A DNA stretch of 64,000 nt, taken from positions 1 to 64,000 of the forward strand of contig NZ_JAAAHS010000003.1 of the NCBI RefSeq assembly GCF_009908195.1. Reading direction: 5' to 3'. The position numbers were made by a program, and so were the translations under genes. Shown here piece by piece: positions 50,971 through 59,345 of this stretch (within the stretch, counting starts at the first letter, position 1; each line of letters opens with the position of its first letter). The DNA comes from Streptomyces boluensis (GTDB taxonomy: Bacteria; Actinomycetota; Actinomycetes; Streptomycetales; Streptomycetaceae). The notes under the pieces were generated by a model. The model made no database searches. It was not told the origin of the DNA and saw only the letters and a program-made list of their open reading frames with translations.

Positions 50971-52320
50971 TCAGCCCAGCAGGCGACGTGCGTCCCGCTC
51001 GGGGTTGACGGCGAGCAGGGCGAGCAGACCGGCGATGCCGGCGGCGGCCCCGTAGACCTGGAAGGAGAGGGCGTACCCGTCGGCCGTGGTCTGTGCCGCG
51101 TCCACGATGGCGCCGGTGAGATACGGGGAGATCAGGCCCCCGATCGACATGATGGCGGTGAACACGCCCAGGGTTCCGGCGAGTTGGCTCGGCGGGCACA
51201 GCTGCGAGATTCCCGAGGTGAACAGCGGGTAGGTCATGGTGCTGATGCCGTAGCCGAGCGACACCGTGGCCACCGCGAGCGCCGGGGTGCCGAGATGCGG
51301 CAGGACGACCAGGCTCACGAAGGTCACGAGAAGTGCTGCCCCGGGCACGACTCCGCGCAGCACCCGTCCGCTGGCGCCCCGGGACATCAGGCGGTCGCTG
51401 ATGAAGGTCGAGCCGAAGATGAAGACGAGCCCGGCCACGCTGGGGATGGCGAACATGCTGCCCGCCTGCAACTGGCTGTAGCCGAGGCCCTGTTCGAAGT
51501 AGGACGGCAGCCAGGTGAGGACGGTGGCCGAGAGGCCGTACGCGGAGAAGACGGCAGCCGTGCTCGCCAGGAAGGTGGGCGTGCGGAAGATGCGGAGCCA
51601 TGGCACCTTCGCCGGTTCCCCGGCGGTGACCGTGCCGCCGTCCGCCGCCTCGGCCTCGGGGGATGCGTCGCCATGCCTCTTGCCGGAGGTCGCGGCCGCG
51701 CCGTACGGCCCCTCCCGCCAGACGGGCAGCCACAGCAGGACCCATGCGGCTCCGACCCCGGCCAGGGTGAGGAAGGCGGTGCGCCAGCCCCAGGTTGCGG
51801 CGATGGCCGCCAGCGCCGGGGCTGCGAGGATCTTGGCGACGGCGGCGCTGCCGGTGATGCAGGCGCTGGGCAGTGCGCGCTTCTCCTTGGGGTGCCAGGC
51901 GTAGATGGCGGTGTGCACCAGGGCGAGGGTCGGTCCTTCGAAGAGTCCCAGGAGCAGCCGGCTGACCAGCAGGACGGTGAAGCTCGCCGCGATCACGGTG
52001 GGCAGCATGCAGGCCGCCCAGGCCGCGGCGAGCAGTACAAGAAGCCAGCGCATGGACACCAGGCGGTGCAGCGGCCCGGAGAGCAGGCCGCCGATGGTGA
52101 AGGTGAGGAAGAAGGCGCTGCCGATCAGGCCGATCTGGGAGTGGGTGAGGCCCAGTTCCTCCGACAGCGGCTGGGCGGCGATGCCGAGTACGGCCTTGTC
52201 CGCGTAGTTGACCACGTAGAGCAGGACGATCGTGAATGTGATCCCCCAGGCGCGCTTGCCGGCATGCGTGGGCTCGCCCGCGGGTGGCGCGGTGGGCGTG
52301 GTGAGTTCGTGTGACGTCAT
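50971..52320 (-). CDS. MFS transporter (anion:cation/aromatic acid symporter-like)
   Basis: A 449-residue 12-helix transporter. The first helix FTIVLLYVVNYADKAVLG and the cytoplasmic HPKEKRALPSACITGSA loop resemble symporters for organic acids. A long acidic loop (residues 210-240) separates the two halves. The predicted TTTACA/TAGCTT promoter with a dyad operator in its spacer lies about 200 bp upstream. It probably imports the acid activated by the CoA ligase transcribed in the opposite direction. Confidence 0.85.
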   Translation of the reverse strand: MTSHELTTPTAPPAGEPTHAGKRAWGITFTIVLLYVVNYADKAVLGIAAQPLSEELGLTHSQIGLIGSAFFLTFTIGGLLSGPLHRLVSMRWLLVLLAAAWAACMLPTVIAASFTVLLVSRLLLGLFEGPTLALVHTAIYAWHPKEKRALPSACITGSAAVAKILAAPALAAIAATWGWRTAFLTLAGVGAAWVLLWLPVWREGPYGAAATSGKRHGDASPEAEAADGGTVTAGEPAKVPWLRIFRTPTFLASTAAVFSAYGLSATVLTWLPSYFEQGLGYSQLQAGSMFAIPSVAGLVFIFGSTFISDRLMSRGASGRVLRGVVPGAALLVTFVSLVVLPHLGTPALAVATVSLGYGISTMTYPLFTSGISQLCPPSQLAGTLGVFTAIMSIGGLISPYLTGAIVDAAQTTADGYALSFQVYGAAAGIAGLLALLAVNPERDARRLLG

Positions 52321-52625
52321 CTCTGTCCTTCCGGCCCCGAGAAGGGGGGTAAGGGGCAGCCGTCCGTCCCCGAGGAGGAGGGGGTGAGGGGCAGCCGCGC
52401 ACCGTCGACGGGTGCACTGGTTCGAACGGCCTGGCCGTGCGCGATGGGGTGCCATGGGCGGCGGAGGCTGTGTGGAGTGAATCGTCCAGGAGGGGTTGCT
52501 CTTGGTCCCGAGAGCGCTCAAGCTATTCGGACGAAGAATGTCTGTAAACCCCTGTGCACGGACCTCGCATGGCGGGTTCCACGTCGGCGCACACGCCGTG
52601 GCAGGTGACCAAGGGATGACCGCAC
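52321..52625. other. 305-bp divergent intergenic region
   Basis: It holds the promoter/operator described at 52520-52548 and two GGGG-rich stretches near 52345-52390. No gene seen. Confidence 0.6.
52520..52548 (-). promoter_or_regulatory. Promoter with operator in the spacer (MFS side)
   Basis: On the minus strand TTTACA (52548-52543) and TAGCTT (52525-52520) are 17 bp apart. The spacer and -35 edge carry CAGACAT-TCT-TCGTCCG, a degenerate version of the perfect dyad found at 61826-61842. The same protein probably binds both. Confidence 0.6.
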
Positions 52626-54185
52626 ATGGATGTTGGATCGCTGGTGACACGAGCCGCCCGCCGCTTCGCGGACCGGACGGCTGTCGACGGACCGCAGGGC
52701 ACGCTCACCTTCGCCGACCTCGGTGACCGGGTGCTCAGGCTGGCGAACGGGCTGCTCGCCCTGGGTCTCGAACCGGGTGACCGGGTCCTCGACCTGCAGG
52801 GCAACAGCAACACGTACGTGGAGACGGACCTGGCGATCCGCGCCGCCGGCCTGGTCCGGGTGGCGCTCAACCATCGCCTGCACGTGGCCGACTGGGAGCG
52901 CATAGCCGCGGACTCCGGAGCCCGAGCGCTGCTCTACGACGCCCGCTGGACGGAGCAGACCGAGTCCCTGCGCACGGGCCTGCCGCACACCGTGGTGATC
53001 GGGGACGGTCCGGGCACCCCCTACGAGCAGTTGATCGACCGTTCCTCATCCGCCCCGCTGCCTCCTGTAGTGCCGGACTCGCTCTGCGGGTTGCACTACT
53101 CCAGCGGCACCACCGGGCACCCGAAGGGCGCGCAGCGCACCCACCGCAACTGGTTCGCGTCCGTGGTGAACATGACGCACGACGTCCTTGGCGGCCCGCC
53201 GGCCGCAGTCGACGCGTATGTGCACGCCGGGCCGATCACCCACACCAGCGGCCTGTTCCTGCTGCCGTTCCTGGTCGCCGGAGCCCGCCAGATCGTGCTG
53301 CCCTCCTGGGACCCGCAGGACTTCCTGGAGGCGGTCGCCGAGCGTGGCGGCACGCACAGCGCGATGGTGCCCACCATGGTTGCCCGACTCCTTGCCGCAC
53401 CGGGCGCCGACCGGCAGGCGCTGAGCGGCCTGAAGATGCTCGGGTACGCGGGCGCCCCCATGCCCGCCGAGCAACTGCGCCAGGCCTACGAGAAGTTGAC
53501 GCCCCATCTGGTCCAGTACTACGGCCTTGTCGAGGCGATCCCGCCGGTCACGCTCCTTGACGCGGCCGACCACGCGCGCGCCCTCGACGGCAGCCCGGAG
53601 CTGCTGCGCAGTGCGGGTCGTGCCGCGCTCGGCGTCGAGCTCGCGGTGGTCGACGACAGCGGGCAGCCGGTCGCGCCGGGCGAGCTCGGCGAGGTGGTCA
53701 CCCGCGGCGACCACGTGATGAGCGCCTACTGGAACGCGTCGGGCCGAGCCGACCTGGCCAAGTCGGTGGTCGACGGCCGGCTGCACACCGGCGACATCGG
53801 ACGCCTCGACGAGGACGGCTACCTCTGGCTCGCCGACCGCAAGGGCGACATGATCATCTCGGGCGGCTACAACATCTACCCGCGTGAGGTGGAGGAGGTC
53901 GTCGCCCAGGTGCCCGGCGTCGCCGAGGTCGCGGTGCTCGGCCTTTCCGACGACGACTGGGGCCAGCGGGTGGTGGCCGTGGCGACGCGGCAGACCGGGG
54001 CGGACCTCACCGAGCAGGCGGTTCTGGACCACTGCCGCGCGCACCTGGCCTCGTACAAGAAGCCCAAACAGGTGCTGCTCGTCGACGAGTTCCCGGTCAA
54101 CTCCAACGGGAAGATCGCCAAGCGGGTCCTGCGCGAACGCCTTGAGCGGGCCGGGCGTCCCGGCCGGCCCGGAAGCGGGGTGTGA
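52626..54185 (+). CDS. AMP-forming acyl-CoA synthetase
   Basis: A 519-residue adenylate-forming ligase. HYSSGTTGHPKGAQ near residue 157 is the P-loop, YYGLVE near 298, the hinge DRKGDMIISGGYNIYP near 405, and the catalytic Lys lies in NSNGKIAKR near the C-terminus. It activates an acid to its CoA ester and opens the operon that continues into the mutase, hydratase and aldolase genes. Substrate unknown. Confidence 0.92.
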   Translation: MDVGSLVTRAARRFADRTAVDGPQGTLTFADLGDRVLRLANGLLALGLEPGDRVLDLQGNSNTYVETDLAIRAAGLVRVALNHRLHVADWERIAADSGARALLYDARWTEQTESLRTGLPHTVVIGDGPGTPYEQLIDRSSSAPLPPVVPDSLCGLHYSSGTTGHPKGAQRTHRNWFASVVNMTHDVLGGPPAAVDAYVHAGPITHTSGLFLLPFLVAGARQIVLPSWDPQDFLEAVAERGGTHSAMVPTMVARLLAAPGADRQALSGLKMLGYAGAPMPAEQLRQAYEKLTPHLVQYYGLVEAIPPVTLLDAADHARALDGSPELLRSAGRAALGVELAVVDDSGQPVAPGELGEVVTRGDHVMSAYWNASGRADLAKSVVDGRLHTGDIGRLDEDGYLWLADRKGDMIISGGYNIYPREVEEVVAQVPGVAEVAVLGLSDDDWGQRVVAVATRQTGADLTEQAVLDHCRAHLASYKKPKQVLLVDEFPVNSNGKIAKRVLRERLERAGRPGRPGSGV

Positions 54186-54188
54186 GTC

Positions 54189-55712
54189 GTGCCGCAGCTG
54201 CGTACCGACTACGCACCGGCCGGTGCCGAACGCGCGGGCCAGTACCCCTTCACTCGCGGTATCTCTTCCGATCCCCAGCCGTGGATCATGGGCCAGTACG
54301 CCGGTTTCGGCACCCCCGAGGAGTCCAACGCCCGCTTCCGCAAGCTCCTGGACGCCGGGGTGACCGGTTTCTCCGTCGCCATGGACCTGCCGACCCAGAT
54401 GGGCATCGACTCCGACGACCCGCGCGCGGCCGGCGAGGTCGGCCGGGTGGGCGTGGCCATCGACTCGCTCGCCGACATCGAGATCCTCATGCGGGACATC
54501 CCGCTCGGTGAGGTCACCCAGGTCCGCACCACCGCGAACTCCATCGGCTACGTCTGGGCCGCGATGTTCCTGGTCCTGGCCGAGAAGCAGGGCGTCGACC
54601 CGGACACCTTCGGCCTGACCATCCAGAACGACGTCCTCAAGGAGTTCATCGCCCGCGGCACCCAGATCTTCCCGCCCGAGCCGTCGCTCAGGCTCGCCGC
54701 CGACGTCATCGAGCACTGCGTCCGTCACGTGCCGCGCTGGGTGCCGCTGACCATGAGCGGCTACCACATCCGTGAATCCGGCGCCTCGGCCGCTCAGGAG
54801 ATCGCCTACACCTTCGCCAACGCCCGTGCGTACCTGGACGAGTGCCTGGGTCGAGGGGTGACCATCGATGAGATCGCCCCGTCCCTGATGACCTTCCTCG
54901 CCATCACCACGGACTTCCTCCCCGAGGTCGCCAAGTTCCGCGCCGCGCGCCGGGTGTGGGCCAAGCTGATGCGCGACACCTACGGCGCCGAGGACGCCCG
55001 CTCCCAGCAGCTGAAGATCTTCGCCTTCACCGCGGGCTCCTCGCTCACCGCGCAACAGCCGCTCAACAACGTGGTCCGCGCCTCCCTGGAGGCCACCGCC
55101 GCCGCCCTGGCCGGGGTACAGACCATGCACGTCTCCGCGTACGACGAGGCGCTCGGCGTCCCCACCGAGGCAGCCGCCACCCTCGCCCTGCGCACCCAGC
55201 AGGTCGTCGCCTTCGAGTCGGGCCTGACCACCACTCTGGACCCCTTCGGCGGCTCCTACGCCGTGGAGGCCCTCACCGACGAGGCGGAACGTGAAATCGA
55301 CGAGGTGAGCCGCCGGATCGAGGACCGCGGCGGCGCACTGCGCTGCATCGAGTCCGGCTGGTTCGCCTCCGAACTCTCCGAATCCGCCTATGAGTTGGCG
55401 CAGTCCATTGACAGCGGCGAGCGCACCGTCGTCGGCGTCAACACCTTCCGCAGCGAGGCTGAGCCGCTGGAGGTCTTCAGCATCGACCCCGCGGCCGAGG
55501 CCGCCCAGGCCCGCTCGGTGCGTGAACTGCGCGAGCGCCGCGACGGCGCCGCCGTGCGCCGGGGCCTTGGAGCCCTGCGCGACGCCGCCGCAGCGGGCCA
55601 GAACGTCATGCCGGCCACCATCGAGGCGGTCCGCGCCTACGCCACCGTCGGCGAGATCGTCGACGTGCTGCGCACGGAGTTCGGCACCTGGAAGCCGTCG
55701 TCGAACTTCTGA
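54189..55712 (+). CDS. Acyl-CoA mutase large subunit (methylmalonyl-CoA mutase family, no B12 domain)
   Basis: A 507-residue TIM-barrel subunit of a coenzyme-B12 mutase (QYAGFGTPEESN, AMDLPTQMGIDSDD, TIQNDVLKEFIARGT, SGYHIRESGASAAQE, LDPFGGSYAVE). Its length and lack of the cobalamin-binding DxHxxG domain match the large subunits of isobutyryl-, 2-hydroxyisobutyryl- or pivalyl-CoA mutases, which need a separate small subunit of about 135 residues. None is visible in the window. It follows the CoA ligase by 3 bp, so it isomerises that ligase's product, probably moving a branch in the carbon chain. Confidence 0.9.
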   Translation: MPQLRTDYAPAGAERAGQYPFTRGISSDPQPWIMGQYAGFGTPEESNARFRKLLDAGVTGFSVAMDLPTQMGIDSDDPRAAGEVGRVGVAIDSLADIEILMRDIPLGEVTQVRTTANSIGYVWAAMFLVLAEKQGVDPDTFGLTIQNDVLKEFIARGTQIFPPEPSLRLAADVIEHCVRHVPRWVPLTMSGYHIRESGASAAQEIAYTFANARAYLDECLGRGVTIDEIAPSLMTFLAITTDFLPEVAKFRAARRVWAKLMRDTYGAEDARSQQLKIFAFTAGSSLTAQQPLNNVVRASLEATAAALAGVQTMHVSAYDEALGVPTEAAATLALRTQQVVAFESGLTTTLDPFGGSYAVEALTDEAEREIDEVSRRIEDRGGALRCIESGWFASELSESAYELAQSIDSGERTVVGVNTFRSEAEPLEVFSIDPAAEAAQARSVRELRERRDGAAVRRGLGALRDAAAAGQNVMPATIEAVRAYATVGEIVDVLRTEFGTWKPSSNF

Positions 55713-55752
55713 GCCGCGCACCGACAGAGCAAGGACACAGGAGGAAAACCCC

Positions 55753-56202
55753 GTGGACATACCGCTGTTGACCGACGAGGCGCGCGGCTGGGTCGGAAGG
55801 GAGTTCGACATGCCGCCCTTCACCGTCACCGAAAAGGACATCCGCAAGTACGAGGCCGGGCTCGGCAACGCGGTCCCCGAACACCCCGACACCGCACAGC
55901 CGTTGCTGTACACCGCGCTGGTGCGCCCGATCGCGCCGGTCGCGGAACTGAGCGCCGACGGGCTCACGGAGGACCGGCGCGCGCCCGTCGGCGAGGGCCG
56001 GGTGATGTTCGGCGGGATCGACGTCGAGCTGGTGCGCCCGCTGGTCGTGGGTGACCAGGTGCGTGGCCGACGCCGCCTTGAGTCGCTGGAGGAGAAGCAC
56101 GGGCGGCGCGGCCCGTTCGTCCTGGCCACCTGGCGCACCGAGTACGTGGACGCGGCCGGCGACCCGGTGATCCGTGAGACGTCCACCCAAATCTTGAAGT
56201 GA
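55753..56202 (+). CDS. MaoC-like hot-dog protein (non-catalytic hydratase subunit)
   Basis: A 149-residue single hot-dog domain resembling FAS1-DH/MaoC-N subunits. It lacks the hydratase Asp/His motif, as in one subunit of heteromeric actinobacterial enoyl-CoA hydratases. AGGAGG lies 10 nt before the GTG at 55753. It is paired with the catalytic MaoC gene directly downstream. Together they should hydrate a bulky enoyl-CoA. Confidence 0.8.
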   Translation: MDIPLLTDEARGWVGREFDMPPFTVTEKDIRKYEAGLGNAVPEHPDTAQPLLYTALVRPIAPVAELSADGLTEDRRAPVGEGRVMFGGIDVELVRPLVVGDQVRGRRRLESLEEKHGRRGPFVLATWRTEYVDAAGDPVIRETSTQILK

Positions 56203-56233
56203 CACAGCTTGAAGTGACCCAGCATGAAGTGAG
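56194..56233. repeat. 15-bp tandem repeat across the MaoC stop codon
   Basis: Two full copies of TTGAAGTGACNCAGC and a partial third. The first includes the MaoC-1 stop, so the gene end is repeated in the junction with MaoC-2. Confidence 0.85.
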
Positions 56234-56243
56234 GCCCCACCCC

Positions 56244-56672
56244 ATGACCACCACGTCCCCGATATCCGTCGGCACGCAGCTCCCCGCTGTCGCCCGGCAG
56301 CCCGATGCCACCCAGCTGTTCATCTACAGCGCCGCGGCCTGGAACGCACACCGCATCCACATCCACCGCGAGCAGGCCCGAGCCGAGGGCCACCGGGACC
56401 TCGTCGTGCAGGGCTCGCTGCAGGGCGCCTGGCTCGCCGACCTCGCCGCCTCTTGGGCGGGCGAGCACGGCCGGGTACGCCGGGTGCACTTCCGGAACAC
56501 CGGCACCGCGTACGTCGATGAGGAACTCACCGTCTCCGGCGAGGTCACCGCCGTGCGCATGCTGCCGGACGGGTGCACCGAGGCCGAGTTGGCGCTGCAG
56601 GTCGCCGGTCCGGACGGAGTCACCGCGAAGGGCGGCGCCACCGTCGTCCTGCCCGCCGGGGAGCAGCAGTGA
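56244..56672 (+). CDS. MaoC-like enoyl-CoA hydratase (catalytic subunit)
   Basis: A 142-residue MaoC hot-dog hydratase with the catalytic pattern YSAAAWNAHRIHIHREQA. It adds water to an enoyl-CoA together with the preceding subunit. I chose the ATG at 56244 (GAGG about 10 nt upstream). A GTG at 56199 would overlap the previous stop (GTGA) and add 15 residues encoded by the tandem repeat. It overlaps the thiolase-like gene by GTGA. Confidence 0.85.
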   Translation: MTTTSPISVGTQLPAVARQPDATQLFIYSAAAWNAHRIHIHREQARAEGHRDLVVQGSLQGAWLADLAASWAGEHGRVRRVHFRNTGTAYVDEELTVSGEVTAVRMLPDGCTEAELALQVAGPDGVTAKGGATVVLPAGEQQ

Positions 56673-57832
56673 GCGCCGTCATCAGTGGCGTGGGGGAGAC
56701 GGACTACTCCAAGAGGAGCGGCCGCACCACCACCCACCTGGGCATGCGGGCCGCACTGGCCGCCGCGCGCGACGCGGGCATCGACGCGCGCGAGATCGAC
56801 GGAGTCGTCGGCTTCCCGCACTCGCTGAGCTCCGAGGACGTCGCCGCCAACCTCGGGCTGCACGCCCTGCGGTACAGCGTGACCGTCGCGATGGGCGGCG
56901 CCGGCTCGGTGGCCGCCCTTGGCCACGCCCGGCTCGCCGTCGAATCCGGGGCCGCCCGGCACGTCCTGATCCTGCGCGCCCGCAACGGCTGCTCCGGGGG
57001 CCGCATCCACGAGCGGCCCTCGCAGCTCCCGGCCCAGCACTTCCGCACCCAACTGGAACACCCCTACGGCTGGAACACCGCGGCTCAGCGCTACGCCATG
57101 ATCTGCCGCCGCTACCTGCACGAGCACGAACTGACCCGCGAGCAGCTCGGCGCGGTGGCCCTCGCGGCCCGTGCGCACGCGCAGCTCAACCCGCGCGCGA
57201 TGACGCACGGCCGCGAGCTGACCATGGAGCAGTACCTGGCCGGACGGATGATCGCCGACCCGTACCACCTCTTCGACTGCTGCCTGGAGACGGACGGCGC
57301 CTGCGCGGTCATCGTCTCCGCTCGGGCAGCGGCGGACGGGCCGCCGCCGGTGCGCGTCCTGGGCGTCGCCGAGGGCCGCCCGCGCACCCCCGACGACCTG
57401 ACCAACCGTCCGGACCTGCTGGCCATCGGCCTCGCCCCGGCCGCGGCCGCCGTCTGGGAGCGCACCGGCCTGGCGCCCGCGGACATGGACGCCGCCATGG
57501 TCTACGACTGCTTCACCTTCGAAGTCATCCACCAACTGGAGGCCGCCGGCTTCGCCCCCGAGGGCGGCGGCGGGAAGTTCGCCGCGTCCGGCGCCATCCG
57601 GCTCGGCGGGTCGCTGCCGGTGAACACACACGGCGGGCTGCTCTCCGAGGGCCATCTGTCCGGCCTGAACCACGTCGTGGAGGCCGTGCGCCAACTGCGC
57701 GGCGGCCTCGGCGGTACGGGCCTGGGCGCGCGGCAGGTCGAGGGCGCCCGGCATGTCGCCGTCACCGGCTGGGGTGACTTGGGCGACGGCTCCTTCGCCG
57801 TCCTGGCCAACGAAAGGGGTACCGCCCGATGA
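56669..57832 (+). CDS. Thiolase-superfamily lipid-transfer/retro-aldolase (Ltp2-like)
   Basis: A 387-residue thiolase-fold protein of the SCP-x/Ltp2 type. It lacks the usual N-terminal acylated Cys (MGGAGSVAALGHARL stands there) and ends with VNTHGGLLSEGHLSGL. Ltp2 enzymes do not use CoA; with a DUF35 partner they cleave a tertiary beta-hydroxyacyl-CoA by a retro-aldol reaction, as in steroid side-chain loss. The DUF35 gene follows with ATGA overlap, supporting this role. Confidence 0.88.
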   Translation: MSAVISGVGETDYSKRSGRTTTHLGMRAALAAARDAGIDAREIDGVVGFPHSLSSEDVAANLGLHALRYSVTVAMGGAGSVAALGHARLAVESGAARHVLILRARNGCSGGRIHERPSQLPAQHFRTQLEHPYGWNTAAQRYAMICRRYLHEHELTREQLGAVALAARAHAQLNPRAMTHGRELTMEQYLAGRMIADPYHLFDCCLETDGACAVIVSARAAADGPPPVRVLGVAEGRPRTPDDLTNRPDLLAIGLAPAAAAVWERTGLAPADMDAAMVYDCFTFEVIHQLEAAGFAPEGGGGKFAASGAIRLGGSLPVNTHGGLLSEGHLSGLNHVVEAVRQLRGGLGGTGLGARQVEGARHVAVTGWGDLGDGSFAVLANERGTAR

Positions 57833-58245
57833 GCACCCGACCGCTGCCCGACAACGCCGATCCCGAGTTCGCCCCGCACTGGGCCGGGCTGCGCGAGGGC
57901 CGCCTCCTCGTGCCGCGCTGCACCGGCTGCGGGCGGCACTCCTGGCCGCCCCGCCCGGTGTGCCCCGTCTGCCACGCCGACCAGGCCGAATGGAGCGAGG
58001 TCGCCGGCCGCGGCACCGTCTACTCCTGGACGCTCGTCGGCCACCGCACCCTGCCCGGCTTCGAACCGCCCTACGCCGTGGTGTTGGTGGAGACCGATGC
58101 GGGCGTGCGCCTGCTCGGCGCCTTCACCGCGGACAGCGGCGAGCTGCGCATCGGCCTGCCTGTCACCGCTGTCCACCAGCAGGCCGACGACGCGGGAACG
58201 ACGCTCCTGGCCTGGGCCCCCGCAGAAAGGACCACACACGCATGA
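57829..58245 (+). CDS. DUF35/OB-fold zinc-ribbon protein (aldolase partner)
   Basis: A 138-residue protein. A rubredoxin-like zinc ribbon (CTGCG...CPVCH, residues 31-48) precedes an OB fold. In steroid catabolism the DUF35 domain of ChsH2 binds Ltp2 and is required for its aldolase activity. Here the domain is a stand-alone gene placed directly after the Ltp2-like gene, and overlapping the next dehydrogenase by 4 bp. Confidence 0.9.
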   Translation: MSTRPLPDNADPEFAPHWAGLREGRLLVPRCTGCGRHSWPPRPVCPVCHADQAEWSEVAGRGTVYSWTLVGHRTLPGFEPPYAVVLVETDAGVRLLGAFTADSGELRIGLPVTAVHQQADDAGTTLLAWAPAERTTHA

Positions 58246-59345
58246 CCGTCCGCATCCCCGCTTTCGCGCACGACGACGGTGACATCCGCCGCGCCCTGCG
58301 CGACATGCTCGACTCCTGTTCCACACCCAAGGAGGTGCGCACAGCCGAGAGCACCGACACCCGTCACGACCCGGCCCTGTGGAGCCAGTTGACCGAGGGG
58401 TCCTGGACCTCCCTGGCGGTGAGTGAGGAGCGCGGCGGCGTCGGCGGCACCGCCGCCGACCTGCACCTCGTCCTCTTCGAGTTGGGGCGGGCCGCGGCAC
58501 CCGCGCCGGTGCGCACCGCCGCCGTGGGCACCGCCCTCTTTCTGGACCACGCCTTCCCCGACTCCGCACGCGCCACGGAACTTGCACGTGCGGTGTGCGC
58601 GGGCGAGATCCTGGTCCCCGCCGTGGAGGAGAACGGCAGCCCCGTGCCCGTGTACGACGCCGCCGCCGGGACGGTGACCGGCCGCATCCCCCTGGTGCGG
58701 GACGCGGCCGCCGCCACCGGCCTCCTGCTCTGTGCCGCCGACGGCACCTGGCTCACCGTCCGCGCCGCCGACGCGGAGATCCGCCACCAGCCCAGCCTCG
58801 GCGAGGACAACCAGTACGCCCTCACCCTCACCGCCGCCCCCGCTGAGCCGATCGGCACCGACCCGGCCGCATCGCGCACCTGGCGCACCCTGCGCTGGTT
58901 CGCCGAGGCGTGCTGGATCACCGGCCTTGCCTCACGGGCCCTTGACCTCGCCGTGGCGCACGCCGGTGAGCGCGCCCAGTTCGGCCGGCCCATCGGCACC
59001 TTCCAGGCCGTCCAGCACCTGCTCGCCGACTGCGCGATCGGCCTCCAGGCCACCACCGACCTGTGCCGCGCCACTGCCCTGGCCCTGGACGCGCACGGCA
59101 CGGCCGGCGCCGAGGCGCACGCGAGTGCCGCCGAGGCACTGGAGGCCGTACGGCTGCACGCCCGCACCGTCACCCGCAACACCCACCAAGTCCTCGGCGG
59201 CGCAGGCTACGTACAGGAACACGACCTGCAGCTGTACACCCGGCGCATCCGCTCGGCCCTGCTGTGGGGCGCGGACGGCGAGGAACTGCGCGAACTCGTC
59301 CTGGCCCACCGCCACCCGAACACCCCGGAGGAGAAGGCCGCATGA
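58242..59345 (+). CDS. Acyl-CoA dehydrogenase-like subunit, probably non-catalytic
   Basis: A 367-residue acyl-CoA dehydrogenase fold with a degenerate active site. The C-terminal base motif reads LLWGADGEEL, and the MTEP substrate signature is missing from the middle domain. The FAD-contact segment AGERAQFGRPIGTFQAVQH is kept. Together with the following gene it matches the alpha2-beta2 heteromeric dehydrogenases of actinobacterial sterol and cyclic-acid catabolism, where one partner has lost the base. Confidence 0.85.
   Translation: MTVRIPAFAHDDGDIRRALRDMLDSCSTPKEVRTAESTDTRHDPALWSQLTEGSWTSLAVSEERGGVGGTAADLHLVLFELGRAAAPAPVRTAAVGTALFLDHAFPDSARATELARAVCAGEILVPAVEENGSPVPVYDAAAGTVTGRIPLVRDAAAATGLLLCAADGTWLTVRAADAEIRHQPSLGEDNQYALTLTAAPAEPIGTDPAASRTWRTLRWFAEACWITGLASRALDLAVAHAGERAQFGRPIGTFQAVQHLLADCAIGLQATTDLCRATALALDAHGTAGAEAHASAAEALEAVRLHARTVTRNTHQVLGGAGYVQEHDLQLYTRRIRSALLWGADGEELRELVLAHRHPNTPEEKAA

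Noticed and set aside
53046-56489. 1147-codon open frame on the minus strand
   Set aside because: It is the antisense shadow of the CoA ligase, mutase and MaoC genes. Composition is Gly/Arg/Val-rich with no motif, and the plus-strand proteins have clear family signatures.
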